A DNA stretch of 64,000 nucleotides from Aplysia californica (GCF_000002075.1 NW_004797322.1:102386-166385); one strand, 5' to 3'. Counted from the first letter of the stretch, positions 22,896 through 34,715 are shown. Made by a program: numbers and translations. Notes: generated from the letters alone by a model not told the origin.

Positions 22896-23232
22896 GAGCA
22901 GCGTTCATTGCAGTGAAGTCTTTAAAGAATGGAGCAAGGTCTAGGACAGTATATATATTCAAAACTATGCTCCCTTATAGGGCTGACAGCTGACAGGCCT
23001 GCAAAGACCTCTCTGCAAAATCATTTTGAATTATAAGAGAGCATTCTATCGGAAGGGCACAATAATTATGTTATCACTCTGGCTTATGTGAAAAAATACT
23101 TTTAAAAAGACCAGACTGGATTTGTTTACTCTGTAAATAAACCAATGCAATATTCTTTTGAAATGTTCACGATTTTTTTTTTCAACCACAGGCAGCAGAC
23201 TCAGATACCGTCTTCATTCGCTAACATCTTAC

Positions 23233-23463
23233 CGCAAACATATTAAAATTTTGTTGAGCCGGGGAAGATATTGCAGCTGACGATGAGGCTCGGCTCTCAG
23301 CAACAGCTGGACTGGCAGCACTTATACTGGAAGGAGGCGGGGCAGGGGGACTGGCTGTCTGTGAAGTCCCTGACACTCTGTTTCGTTCTGTGAGTAAATC
23401 TGCCTTGATTTTCCCCACTTGCTGAAGACTTGCATTTTGTGGAAGAAGAAGACACTCTCCATC
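23233..23463 (-). CDS. NGLY1: Peptide:N-glycanase, exon 2
   Basis: The acceptor CACGGCAG lies before 23463 and the donor GCG|GTAAGA after 23233. The exon is 231 bp, phase 0 at both ends. It encodes the end of the PUB domain (DGECLLLPQNASLQQVGKIK) and a Pro/Ser/Ala-rich linker that joins PUB to the catalytic core. The human counterpart is a Ser/Pro-rich linker of similar length. Confidence 0.9.
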
Positions 23464-24590
23464 CTGCCGTGAGAAGAAAAATACAAAATACATTTAGACT
23501 ATGGCTTAAAATCAAAGAAAAGTGACAAGACAATTTCGGATAAAAATGCTGATTTCCAGGAGTCTAGGGGTATAAACTTTGTAGTACATTCATATGACCT
23601 TAGAATATGTTTGCAAACATAATTAAACACCCAAGATCCCAGTGTCTCGGGAGAAAAGAAAATGTAGGAGCTCAGGTGAAAGGGACACACCAAGGGAAGA
23701 ATCTACGGCGACCCATGTTAAGGCCCACAACTGGTAAAATGGTTTCCCTTCACTCTAAAATGAACTGACGTGACCCCTGGGTAGGTTTAGGTCAACCTTG
23801 ATGACCAATCAGAGTGGCAGGAGGCATGCCATTTTCACTTATTATCCCATCGTGACTCAACATCTACGCCTAAGCATCAGTTGCCCCTCCCCTTTACCTA
23901 TCCAAACAGTATATTTCCATCTCTTGACCAAAGACCCCGCCCAAAACTTTGTCATCACGCACCATTATGTTGTGACCATACCAATTAGAATTCAGTCTGA
24001 AACGCAAATTCGGGAGTAGAGACTACTGCTGCAACTGCAATGATCAGGGAAGAGTTCACAGTTCAATGTGATCCTGCCTGGAGCGAATCTGTAGGCCCTC
24101 CCACCCAGTGAGTGATATCAGTTAAGATAATAGGTGGAGAGTTCAGATGCATAAATTTAAAAAGGGGACCATATATGATTAATGAATGATAGAAGTCTGT
24201 GCATAGAAGCCTACTCGTAAAATTAATAAAACAATAAATCATAATATAAAATGGAAGAGATTAGCCATATATTTAACGACGACAAGACGGCTGGCCTAGC
24301 CATACTTTAAATAATGATGGCTAGACTGACAAAAGCAGCAAAAAATAGGCCAACAGAAATGTAAATAAATATTTCAAACCAAAAGGTGCCTTACTGACAG
24401 TGCATATTTTAAGCCTGAATAATTAGGCCTAGATCTACTAAAGAGACTTTTGTGTACTCAACAGGTTCCTAAAAAGGCCTTCTAAAATAAAATAAAAGTA
24501 CTGCTAGAATGTTCAGGAAAATAAACTGAACTCTATTTCTGCAAACGGTTTTCGTTCTCGAGATTTGTTGATAATTTGCAAATGAAGTGG
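23464..24590. other. NGLY1 intron 1, distal part
   Basis: AT-rich sequence without a supported gene. Short frames lack motifs. Confidence 0.5.
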
Positions 24591-24599
24591 CCCACGCGC

Positions 24600-24695
24600 G
24601 CGCCTGTGTTTGTGTGTGTGTGAATGTGTGTGTGAGTGTGGGTGCGTGTGTGTCTGTGTGTGTGTGCGTGCGTGCGTGTGTGTTTGTGTGAGGTG
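24600..24695. repeat. (TG)n-rich tract
   Basis: TG/CG dinucleotide-rich low complexity in NGLY1 intron 1. Confidence 0.9.
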
Positions 24696-24919
24696 TGAAC
24701 GGGGTCGGGGGGAGGAGGTGGGGCGTGGAGGGATTTTTTTTTGTTTACACGTGATGGATTTTAGTTTTTGCTTTAAGGGAGACTAAATGCAAGATTTTTA
24801 GTTTACTCCCAAGGTTGAGTAGTCTTGTTTTCTCACAGTACCTTTTGAAGGCATTTCAAATGAAGTATAGCCCGTGAACGTTGCCCCAATCACAACTGGA
24901 GAACTGAATATTCAGACAG

Positions 24920-25420
24920 AAAGTGGCTATTCTCACCCGCCCGGAAGTTCTCGCAAGATCAACTCCTCCCCTCTTCTCTCTCTCTCTGTGTCTCTTTCTG
25001 AAAACTGTCTATCGGTGTGGACGATCAAATTGACCAAAACAAAGTTAAAAAATGATGTTAAAACACAAAAGTAAATTAATTTGGTTGTCTACAAAGATGC
25101 TACGGCTATTTAACTTTCCGAATCGAGCCGAACTACGCGGGTCGCCATTTTGTTTTGCCCGGAAATTCTCGCGCTACTCCTCTCTCTCTTTCTCTCTCCA
25201 CTGCCCACAGACAAAATTGTACGCTTTTAGTAGGCTACAGTTGTAATGGAACGTTTGTTCACGGCACAGAATTCTACAATTTTTCTGTTATCACAGTGTA
25301 GAATTCTGTGGTTTAGGGGAACGCAAAATTTGGTGAACGCGCACCGGGTGAGAATAGCCACAAGACTCGCCTGCACTATTCTCACTCCGGGTGAGAATAG
25401 AGGTGGCCATTCAGACATGA
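24920..25420. repeat. Inverted and direct repeats near NGLY1 exon 1
   Basis: GTGGCTATTCTCACCCG near 24922 is repeated inverted as CGGGTGAGAATAGCCAC near 25345. A CCCGGAAGTTCTCGC block near 24940 is repeated directly near 25160 (CCCGGAAATTCTCGC), each followed by a CT-rich stretch. Between them AGAATTCTACA/TGTAGAATTCT (25268-25310) forms a perfect short hairpin. Confidence 0.7.
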
Positions 25421-25704
25421 TTTTAAAATCTCTAGCTATTTTCCCGAACGTTCGGAGAAATAGTGTCGGCCAAGTGTTTTTATAGGTGTTTAAGGCATTG
25501 ATTTATTGTTAGACGCCTTTGTTTTGAAATTATAAAACAGTTTTTTCCTTCTCCTGTAAAATTTACCTCGCTCGGGTTAGTCGGTTTTATTACAAAATAC
25601 AAGGCCGACGATATAATGTAGATCTAGATCTATAGGAATCTCTACTTCGTGACTTTGTTCCCGGTTACCGGGTCTGTACACACAAAAGCAAGAAGTTCAC
25701 TTAC

Positions 25705-25938
25705 ATCCGCTTCTTGGAACCCCATAGCAAAGAGACACTCAATGCCTCCAGTCACGTTCAAGAGTTTGTTTTGAACATTTTGATTTGCAATTCGTATCCT
25801 TCTGTACTTGGACTCAAGAGGGTGTTCTAAAACATTCGAGGCAAACTTGAGCAATATATCTGCAGCTGTTAAGAACTCCGTTACACTGTTTTCCTCAGCA
25901 AGTTCTTTGACAGCGTAATCAACCGTCGAAGAGGCCAT
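25705..25938 (-). CDS. NGLY1: Peptide:N-glycanase, exon 1 (PUB domain)
   Basis: Start MASSTVDYAVKELAEENSVT at 25938. The donor GAT|GTAAGT gives phase 0. It encodes the PUB domain (about residues 14-78; KYRRIRIANQNVQNKLL and GGIECLFAMGF are the hallmark blocks), which binds the p97/VCP C-terminus and links the enzyme to ER-associated degradation. An upstream in-frame ATG at 26031 would add 31 residues; I prefer 25938 because the alignment to other PNGases starts there. With exons 2-5 the coding sequence is 1962 bp (653 aa; human is 654). Confidence 0.93.
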
Positions 25939-26197
25939 GGTTTGTTTGAGACAATGAAAGTAGTCTCCTAAACAAGTTGTTTTGGTTTGTGAGGACCCTC
26001 CCGATTGATTAGCAACCTCCACCCAGGACACTTCTCTTCGTTCGTACGTGGTCTCACTCTAAATCTTTGTGACTTTGCGTATTGTTGAGTGAGGCATGGA
26101 AGGGGCAAGGGGACGTAACTCTCAATACTCTATTCAATGCTCAAAATGTATTTGCAGGATTCTGAACCGCGACAAATTAAGAAAACACGCCAAATGC

Positions 26198-26218
26198 CCC
26201 CCCCCCCCCCCCCCTCTA

Positions 26219-26258
<40 letters not shown>
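26198..26258. repeat. Poly-C and (TC)n tract
   Basis: A C run of about 19 followed by TC dinucleotides, about 260 bp upstream of the NGLY1 start. Confidence 0.95.
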
Positions 26259-26344
26259 CTCCATGTGTGCAGTTCCACTTATTTATCCCTAATTTAATGT
26301 CAAGACATGCAGAATTTAAAAAAATGTTTTTTGTTTTGTTTCAG

Positions 26345-26400
26345 TTAGAGTTTTACGGCCTTCGCAACTACATAAGCGCGCAAAACACAACATAGTCAAA
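26345..26400 (-). mobile_element. LINE/SINE 3' tail fragment
   Basis: GTTTTACGGCCTTCGCAACT and CATAAGCGCGCAAAACACAA, a diverged copy of the LINE tail. Confidence 0.6.
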
Positions 26401-26876
26401 ACACAAATTGGTTGCATTCCGGCGTAGAAAAGCTTTCTCACAGGGCCAATGCCACTGAAAACCCATATCAACGCTGGAGTAGTAGGCCTAACAAGTAATT
26501 AGCCCCGATATGAATCCTACAGATGGTATGAGCAGTCCCATAATACAGCAGCTGAAAAAATGCAACTTTTCTCACAATTCAGACCCTTTGTGTGCAACTC
26601 TCTGTGAAATTTGGGATGAAATGACAGGTGGTTATGTCCAATATTATGTAGCCTAAAATATCAAGTTGATGTTCAAAGGGAATTCGTGCTCTACACAAAA
26701 CAAATGGCTCTAAAGCAACAACAACAAAAACAAAATAAAACCCCCAAAAAATCGATGAGCACAGTTCTGTTTGAATCTATCACAATTAAATAACGTTTAT
26801 TGCATAGATAAAATTCTCCATTCATTGGATATTGGATATAGATCTATGCAATGTGTGTCCCGTCTATCAATATTGA

Positions 26877-27400
26877 TACTTTTACTTTTTTACTTTGGTA
26901 TCCGTAGGATGTCGAAGGGAGGTGCCTCCGAGGTGCAGGTTTCAGTCCTATGCTAGGCGTGTAGCGTCTCGTCTGTACCGTGATGTCATTCCAGGACCTT
27001 TTTTAACCCTATCCAGCTAGGTCTTTCTTTCCTCCTAGCCCGGTTCATGGGTGCTAGCCGCTAGTTGTTTCCGGGGCATTCTGGTTAGATGTCTGAACCA
27101 ATTGACTCATTGACGCTCTATGACTATGAACGTTATTACTGGTGGTATTCCGATTCCGATTTGAAGGCGTATGGTCTTTTTCCTTTTATGCGGTATCTTC
27201 TGGTGACGTTGATGGTTTTGCGGAGACACCTCATTTCGCATGCATTGAATATGTAGCCTATTCTTTCTTGTGCCGTGTTTAGAGACAATGTTTGACACTG
27301 GTATGTTAATGTTGATATGAAGATGCTATTGATGAGCTGGGATTTCACTTTAGTTAGGGTGTTCTTGTGACTGAGCACGGGTGCTTGCTGCACACCCTTG
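26877..27400 (-). mobile_element. LINE 3' fragment, third copy of the 1256/22281 family
   Basis: The minus strand gives LTKVKSQLINSIFISTLTYQ and CEMRCLRKTINVTRR. The same 3' CTTTTA-type tail is at 26877-26895. Multiple frame breaks. Confidence 0.75.
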
Positions 27401-27589
27401 CTTGAGTTAGCCACAATTTCCTCATTTCGGGAACACTTCAGCTCATGGTTGCGGACCACGCCCTTCGACTTGTGAACTTTTCGTGCCGCTTGGATACACA
27501 AGGAATACCACTGAAAGTCGTGGTCTTATCAAGTCCGGACAGTTCTTTTTACGATGCGGATTTGACGAGGAGTGCAAATAACTTAAAAT

Positions 27590-28520
27590 AACATGTAAAA
27601 TTTTGAACAATGTAATTTACAATTTTCCATACTTTATAAAATCAAGGATTCTGTTGGGATCAACGACGGAAAACAGGTCTTGCAGTTTTTTGCATCTAAA
27701 ATATTTCCTTCGGGTGTCTTCGAAGTCTAGACATTCTGTTAAAATGTGTCTAATGCCAATGGTAAAACCTGTGTCGCACCCGACACAAAACGGCTTCTCT
27801 TCTCCCTGGCCTGAAGTAGATATTTGTGTCAGATGCGTATTCGAGTAAAAATGACTTTGTCTCTTCTGGAGAGGCCCGAAAGTTTTCGTGGACCCAGTTT
27901 GGGCTTATGTTGTGAAGTTTGTTGTTTATTTGTTTTTTCCAATGACTCTCCCACATACTGGAGGTGTAGTTTTTTACTTTATTTTTAGAGTCAGTGGTAG
28001 AGTGTTCGTCGTCGATCCCAACAGAAAGGACAAGGATTCCTTCGCCAGGAGGTCCACTTGCTCGTTTCCTTGGATGCCCACATGGCTTGGAAGCCATGCG
28101 AACACGATACTTTTCCCGGTTTCAGCCAAAGCGTGTAATATTTGTTGTAACCTAACTATTTTTGGGTGTGTAGGTTTTAAGCGAGGTAATGTAAGACAAA
28201 GAGTCAGATAGGATAAGAAAAGATTTGTTAGGAGAATTTTCTACTTCTACGGAGTCCAGTGCCATGTCAATGTTGTTTTGGAATTTGTTTATGGTGTCTG
28301 GGTTTGTTCTGCAAATACAGTCGTGTGCTGGGTTCTCTGGTGTCGAGCTTTGTATTATAATTGAAATTTTGTATTGTAGTTGTAGTGAGAGTTGTGTGCG
28401 TCTGACGAGTGATGGCATGTTTGCCTCGGCCTGGAGGCTCTCCACTGGAGAAGTGCGGAAAGCCCCCAGTACAGGGTGAGACGGAGTCCTTAGCTTTGTT
28501 AACTTTGTACTGGGTCTAGC
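27590..28520 (-). mobile_element. Jockey-like LINE ORF2 fragment
   Basis: The minus strand carries the end of the reverse-transcriptase region (LGAFRTSPVESLQAEANMPS, LQLQYKIS, ENPAHDCI). It then jumps to RNase H (MALDSVEVENSPNKSFLILS) and ends with HWKKQINNKLHNI and the FGFRP-type C-terminus. Compared with 47055-48640, the first part of RNase H is missing and the frame is broken several times. The terminal GCGCTCATATG tail is absent. Confidence 0.75.
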
Positions 28521-28681
28521 ATCTTCAGGATGTGGGGTTTTGCCGATCCATAGACCTGACAGCAATAATATATAATTATTATCAGATCTATAATTGTTAA
28601 AATGTACTATACCCGAATCATCATTACTAAAGGTAGTGGTATTGGTAGAGAGGAGGTAGCAGCAGCAGCGGTAAAAGTAAA

Positions 28682-28799
28682 TTGTAGTAGTAGTAGTAGT
28701 AGTAGAAATAGAAGTAGTAGTAGTAGTAGTAGTAGAAATAGAAGTAGTAGTAGTAGTAGTACGACGAGTGGTAGTAGTAGTAGTAGGAGTACAGTGGTG

Positions 28800-28839
<40 letters not shown>

Positions 28840-28852
28840 GAGGAGGAGGAGG
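28682..28852. repeat. (AGT)n microsatellite with GTG and GGA blocks
   Basis: A trinucleotide repeat that is open in several frames on both strands. The long Ser- and Thr-rich frames are artefacts. Confidence 0.95.
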
Positions 28853-29199
28853 AGGAGAGGGTCAGCAAAAAAGCACTCGTCAGACTAAAAATAATAGCGC
28901 CAAACAAAAAGAGAAAACACATACACACACAAAACGCTTTGCATCACTGAAAAAATACTTTATTTTGATTTTTTAAAAACATCAACAGTCATCCTACCAA
29001 GACCAAGGTCTACAACTCAAATTCAAAGTTAAATTGGATTTACAATCACAAATGTACAATTTTATGACACCTCTCATTATACTCAATATAAATTAATTTA
29101 ACATTTTGTATAGTAACCAAGAGACAGGAAGAAGTGAACCCAATGGAGTCTTTAGTCCCCTCTCTAGCTTCAACAGCATAAAGTCTGCCTCGACTATCA

Positions 29200-30630
29200 A
29201 GCATGGGTGAAAGTACTGACAGTGACAGGTTAAAAAAAACTTGGTGTCAGACAGCCCTCTCTGCTGAGGTGGAGGAAGAACTTGTAAACCATCTCCTTGT
29301 CTGTGCTGACTACGGCATACCCCTTGAGAAAAGTGACGTAAAACTTATTGTGAAACAGCATTTGAGGAGTACTGAGCAGACAGTTTCCGTCTTTAAAGAC
29401 AACACACCTAGTGATGACTGGGTCAACCAGTTCATTAAACGTCATGAAGTGCTGTCAAACAGGATGTGCCAAACTATAAAGAGGGCAAGGGCTGTGGTCA
29501 ATCCAGAGGAGGTGAAGTATTTTGATAATTCAAGACTTCTTTGGATGCTGTGCCATTAGGCAATATTCTGAACAATGATGAGACAAAATTTAGCGGATGA
29601 ACCGCGGAGGAAGAAATGCATATTATATCTAGGAGGGGCGAGAAATACCCAGGAAGGGTGATACATTTTTCAAAGGGTAACATTTCAGTAATGTTTGCAG
29701 GCACTGCAGATGGTGAAATGATGACTCCATTTGTTGTATACAAAGCCACACATTTGTGAGAATCTTGGTGCAATGGGGGACCTAAAGGAACAAGATTCAG
29801 CAGAAGTAAGAGTGGGTGGATGGATGGAGAGAACTTTGAGGAATGGTCTTTAACAATCGTTGTGCCCAGGGCTCGTCGGCGAGAGGGTCCGAAAGTCATC
29901 ATCGGAGACAACCTCAGCTCCAACCTTAGTGGTCCAGTGATAGATAAGTGCGGTGATCATAACATCCGGGTCGTCCTCCTGCCCCCCAACAGCACGGACA
30001 AATGTCAGCCATTGGATGTATCGTTCTTTGGCCCTATGAAAAATGAAAAGGGAGTGGCAGAAGGTTATGGAGCAACACAAGATGTCTCACCCAACATCAA
30101 CTTCTTTAGGTAGTATTTCCATGTCTACTCTCAAAAAGCTAATATGAGAGAATGGGAATGAAGATGCCCCACAACCTAATCTCTGGATTCCACGCATGTG
30201 GTATCGCACCGCTCAACGCTGATGCGGTGTTGAAAAAAAATCCAGCTGCTACTCAGGGAGAGAACGAACGGAGGGTGGGGAGGGTATCCGAGGCAGTTCT
30301 CGAGTACCTACAAAAGTTCAAGTACTCACCAAGAGGCAAGCAGACACCTCGTGGATCCCGCAAATCGAGCCTGGGAAGTCGGTAACAGCAGCAGATCTTC
30401 AAAGTGCTTCTCGCCCATCTTCTAGCGACACCAGTGCTGCTTCATCTGCTACTGGTGCCTCTGCCAGTGCCGCCTCACCAACAGCCTTACCCACAGCTTC
30501 ACCTGTTTGTGAACCTGCCAGTGCCAGTGCTAGTGAGTCTGGCCATTCTGACGAGAACATCAGTGAGGACAGCGACGAGGAATGGCAGCCTCCCAGAAAA
30601 GCACCAAGAAATCTGGTCACTGACTTTTAA
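29200..30630 (+). pseudogene. pogo/Tigger-type transposase, inactive
   Basis: The N-terminal DNA-binding part (ALSAEVEEELVNHLLVCADY, DDWVNQFIKRHEVLS, ARAVVNPEEV) opens from 29203. The catalytic core follows in other frames: NNDETKF (first Asp), KVIIGDNLSSNLSG (second Asp), LLPPNSTDKCQPLDVSFFGP (third Asp), a DD-D triad of the pogo group. Then NLISGFHACGIAPLNADAVL and an acidic Ser/Ala-rich tail ending DSDEEWQPPRKAP near 30627. Several frame breaks, for example near 29559 and 29755, make it inactive. I did not find its terminal repeats. Confidence 0.85.
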
Positions 30631-30639
30631 GATCAATAT

Positions 30640-31080
30640 GCCTGGTTAATGAAGCAGTACATTTCTTGCTCTTTTTTTATGCTCTATAGACTTTGTAATT
30701 TTGTATGCTTGATGTCTAAATCAGGAGAAACGGCCAACCTGTCTTTTCTGCTTACATGTACCTTTACCGGTACCATTTGGTTTTCTATGCTTCGATTTAG
30801 ATGCACCGGCAGGTATGTATGTGTGTGTGAAGGGAGGGGGGGAAAGAAAGAGGGATAGAGAGGGCGGAAATGGGAGAGGAAAGAGAGACAAAGAGAGAGA
30901 GAGAGAGGGAGAGAGAGGTAGGAGCTGCTTATTGTATTATTTATCAATTTACTTTGACTCAATAGCTTTGAAATTATGAATTGCTTAGCTTCATTTTTTT
31001 CTCATTTGTGATTAGTTTCATTGATTTTTGTTTGGGTCTATTCTTATAACAGTGGATCTCTCACCTATGCTAATCCATGC
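30640..31080. other. Low-complexity flank of the pogo copy
   Basis: GA-rich and T-rich sequence. No gene seen. Confidence 0.5.
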
Positions 31081-31084
31081 AAAG

Positions 31085-31318
31085 TATAGGGTTTTACGGC
31101 GCTCGCAACTGCTAAGGCCATATGAGCGCGCGAAACACAAGTTGTTTACTTCCGCAAAAGTTCGCTGCACGATTGGTTAACTAATTTATTCTAAAATGCT
31201 AAAATGTTAAAATATTAAAATTGAGTGTAAATATATTTGTGATTTAAAACAACTCTTATAAGTAACAATAACAATTTTAGATAGTACGTTTTCATTTTAC
31301 AATTTGCCATAAAGGCCA
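31085..31318 (-). mobile_element. 5'-truncated Jockey-like LINE 3' end
   Basis: Only the 3' UTR and terminal tail are present (GTTTTACGGCGCTCGCAACT at 31091 to GCCATAAAGGCCAA at 31318). It is the same as at 47055 and 56525. It abuts the P-element-like coding sequence, whose 5' part is missing. Confidence 0.8.
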
Positions 31319-33570
31319 AGATCTTTTGCTGAAGATGAGAATCTCGTTGCAATAGAAGATATTTTGCCCGATGAGTCCCATGACCCTGAATCGACATCTA
31401 CATTTGATGAGACATCAAATGAAATTATTATCAATCTGAAGAAAAAACTGTGTGCGGAAAGAGCCAAGAACTGGCGTCTGAAGAAAAAAATGAAAAAACC
31501 TACTTGTGCTGAAAAAACAAAAAAGGCCGACACAACCTTCACTGAGGACATGAGTACTTTAAGTGCTTTGCTAGATAAATATCTGCCCAAACATGCTCAG
31601 AACTTTGTCCTGTCCCAAGTATGTATGAGCAAGCTTGGTAAGAATGCTCGTAGGTGGAAATACCATGAAAAGAGTTTTGCTCTGTCAATATACCATGCAA
31701 GCAGAAAAGCCTACCGCCTCCTACAGCAAGTCTTTCACCTGCCCAGTCCTAAGACTTTAACTAAGTCGGTGAAAAATGTGAACATCCACCCAGGAATAAG
31801 TGAAAACATGCTAAAACTATTTAAGATCAAAGTAGACGCAATGTCTGAGCAGGAGAAGGTTTGCGCTATCATGTTTGATGAAATGTCTATTCAGCAAAGT
31901 GCGGTGTATGATCCTTCGGGGGATTTGGTGGAAGGTTTTGAGGATTTCGGAGTCCTTGGAAGATCTCAGCATCAGGCAAACCACGCCCTTGTCTTTATGA
32001 TTCGTGGCTTAACCATGAAGTGGAAACAGCCTATCTCTTATGCCTTATCAAAAGGACTCACTAAACACAAAATGTTAACTACTTTGACTGTAGATGTCAT
32101 TAAAAAAGTGTTAGAAATTGGGCTGATCCCAAAAGTGTTAGTATGTGACCAGGACACAAACAATCGTGCCGTATTTCATCAACTTCGGGTGACGACAAAA
32201 GAGCCGTATTTCATCTTGATAGGTCACAAAATTTTCTGTTTGTATGATGACCCTCCTCATTTAATATAATAATAATAATAATAGATAGCATTTGTATAGC
32301 GCATATCCCCGCTCAACAGCAGGCTCTATGCGCTTTACACTATATTATTACCCCAGCAGACCATAGAACACTCCGAAACATTCTCAGCTTCCCGGGAAGC
32401 ATACAGTGCGAGCAGCCGATTAAGCGCTCAAACACTAACAAACTGACAAGATCTTTCGCTGTCTATAGCCGGGTACCCATTCCCACCTGGGTGAAGTGAG
32501 GAAAATTCGTGTAAAGTGCCTTTCCCAAGGACACAACGTCGGGCCCTTGACGGGATTCGAACCCACGACCTTACGGTTGCGAGTCCGAGAGCCTAACCAC
32601 TAGGCCACCGAGTGTACGCAACAACATGAAGAGGACAGGCTTTGAGGTTGGTGGAGAAGATGTCTCCTGGAAATACATTGAAGAATTTTATTCAATGGAT
32701 TCGAAGCAGAGTGTCAGAATGGCACCGAAACTTACCAACCGCCACATTCGGTTGCCTGCCTTTGCTCACCTCAGCGTCTCGCTTGCGACACAAGTACTAA
32801 GCCACACAGTCGCTGCAGGAATTAACTCCATGATGCCCATGGGAGCGCTACCACAAGAAGCCAGACACACAGTCAGTTTTATTAAGCAGTTTGACAAGCT
32901 ATTTAACTGTTTCAACAGCAGGTCTCTTTCGAGCAGTGGTCCGCTGAGACATGCTATCACACCTGGCTCACAACATGTCAAGTTCCTTGAGCAGATAGCA
33001 CTCTGGTTGGAGACAGTAAAATAAAAAAATAAAACTGGCACACTACCATGTATCGAAGGCTGGAAACTCTCTGTAAATTGTTTGTTACAGCTGTGGGAAG
33101 AGCTCAAAGCAGTACACAACTTCCATCATCTAGTCACCAGTAGACTAAACCAAGACTGTTTGGAGAATTTGTTTTCCATCATTAGAGGAAAAGGAGGACA
33201 CCGGTTCAACCCGGATGCTAAGAATTTCAGGAGCAGCCTCAGGCAAGTGATGGTGAACTCAGTCATGGTTGCAGGAGAGCGGAAAAATTGCAAAGACGAC
33301 CTGGATGCATTTTTGTTCAACATTGAACATATCACCAGCAAAGGAGCTCCCAGCACTGTGAGGACTAGGTTACAACAAGATGTGCCCAAGCAACTCCAGC
33401 AAGCCATGATAACAACCCCAGAAACTGTTTTCACGCAATCTGAAGAGAACATATTGGCATACATTGGTGGCTATGTATCCTCCAAACTTCGGCCCATCCT
33501 CTGCGAGAGCTGTGTGAATCTTGTTTCCTCAAACAAAGATGCTTCCAATGTGACCACACCTTTCTGCTAG
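31319..33570 (+). pseudogene. P-element/THAP9-like transposase, interrupted
   Basis: The frame from 31319 encodes a coiled segment, then YHEKSFALSIYHASRKAYRL, MFDEMSIQQSAVYD (first catalytic Asp), GFEDFGVLG, ANHALVFMIRGLTMKWKQPI, KVLVCDQDTNNRAVF (second Asp) and YDDPPHL. It is split there by a SINE (32268-32613). It resumes as NNMKRTGFEVGG, KLTNRHIRLPAFAHLSVSLA and FDKLFNCFNSRS. After a break near 33024 it gives VTSRLNQDCLENLFSIIRGKGG and ILAYIGGYVSSKL. The order matches P-element and THAP9 transposases. The N-terminal THAP DNA-binding domain is missing, cut off by the LINE at 31318. Confidence 0.88.
32268..32613 (-). mobile_element. tRNA-derived SINE inserted in the P-element-like gene
   Basis: On the minus strand it begins with a tRNA-like head near 32610: box A TGGCCTAGTGGTTAGG and box B GGTTCGAATCC. 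It continues through GTGTAAAGCGCATAGAGCC and GCGCTATACAAATGC-type blocks and ends in a (TTA)n tail at 32268-32283. It differs from family A in body and tail. It breaks the transposase exactly after PPHL. Confidence 0.9.
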
Positions 33571-33685
33571 AGAAAAATTTTGACTATGCCAAAGTTGGTT
33601 TACAAGCACCATCTCCAGCTCTTCAGCATCTTCTCTCCACTATGGAAGACTCTCTTCTTCTATCACAAACTGCTCGGTCGCGATA

Positions 33686-33870
33686 ATGCGTACAAAAAAA
33701 ACAACTTCAGTACAGTTGGACATTGAAAATGCAGAAACAGGTGTGCTTGCCTGCACTGTCCTCCACAATTTTGTTCTGCAGCGAGAGTCAGAGGCTGTTG
33801 CAGACCACGAGCAGTGGGAGCGGCATCCACTCTCCCACGACCAGGCTTCAGGGGTCGGCCACAAGCCTAT
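33686..33870 (+). pseudogene. PIF/Harbinger transposase C-terminal scrap
   Basis: ETGVLACTVLHNFVLQRESE matches the C-terminal block of Harbinger DDE transposases (xACxxLHNxxL). It is followed by a short charged tail. No upstream catalytic residues are in frame. Confidence 0.5.
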
Positions 33871-33909
33871 GCTACATTGGTGCAGGATAAGTTTAATAAC
33901 TTTTTAAAT

Positions 33910-34520
33910 GTCCTTTGGCAATACTAAGGTGCAATGAATTTGAAAGCACAAGTTTTGGATGATTTTGCTTGCTTGTTTGTTTATATTAAGTTGGTTTATT
34001 TGTCTCATGTCCCTTTTTCGGATGCCATATCAGCCATCTTAACAATTCAATCGCCCTCAATTTTTATCTTCCTTCCAAGTAAGAATCAAGCAAGAATTTG
34101 TCTTCAACCCTTCAACAAGATCAGGTGACTACTCTTTTGAAGGCGGAGACCTACAGCAACCCCCCCCCCCCCCCACAAGTCATTTTATAGGAGTTTCTTT
34201 GAATACTCTGCTGAAATGGTGAAGGAAATGGACAAAGAAGTGGCCATTGTGGCAATATCAGAAATTCATTCCACAAAGGTTAAATATTCATCGGAACCCT
34301 CACAATAATTTCCCTATCCTTCCCTCTTTTTCTGTCTTTTTTCTGTGTTGTGTGGACAGGTCTGTCAAGGTAAAAATCTACACATTCATAATAATGCAGG
34401 GAGATACGATAAAGAGAATACGTCAAAATCATCTCCCGATATTTCAAAAACGAAAACAATAGAAAACTTTAGCGTGGACACATGTGTTTGTACATCAACA
34501 TACCTTTCACGTTTTTATTT
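33910..34520. other. Unassigned sequence between transposon remnants
   Basis: AT-rich with a C run near 34161. No gene supported. Confidence 0.5.
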
Positions 34521-34526
34521 CATGTT

Positions 34527-34715
34527 TTACAAGTGCTCAATGTGGCCACCACCGACAGCACGGACAACATCAAGCTGATGAGAGTTCCTCCTGATCACGC
34601 AACAGGATGTCTGGTATGGGATGGGACGCCTCAATCTAGTGGTTTGTTTTTCGATTGTTGGTCCAACTGAAGACAACAGGAGATTAACAGGCAATAAAAT
34701 GGTGCAACTGGTCAC
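34527..34715 (-). pseudogene. Possible transposase C-terminal scrap
   Basis: The minus frame gives IPYQTSCCVIRRNSHQLDVV then RAVGGGHIEHL, reminiscent of the C-terminal ends of mariner/IS630-type transposases (GGHxEH). The similarity is short; it may be chance. Confidence 0.25.

Noticed and set aside
23798-24019. 73-residue plus-strand frame in NGLY1 intron 1
   Set aside because: No motif and no flanking splice or repeat context; likely chance.
28152-28976. Long Ser-, Thr- and Tyr-rich frames on both strands
   Set aside because: They come from the (AGT)n microsatellite; only the LINE part of the minus-strand frame is real.
32525-32613. A functional tRNA gene on the minus strand
   Set aside because: It is the head of a SINE with a (TTA)n tail that interrupts a transposase.
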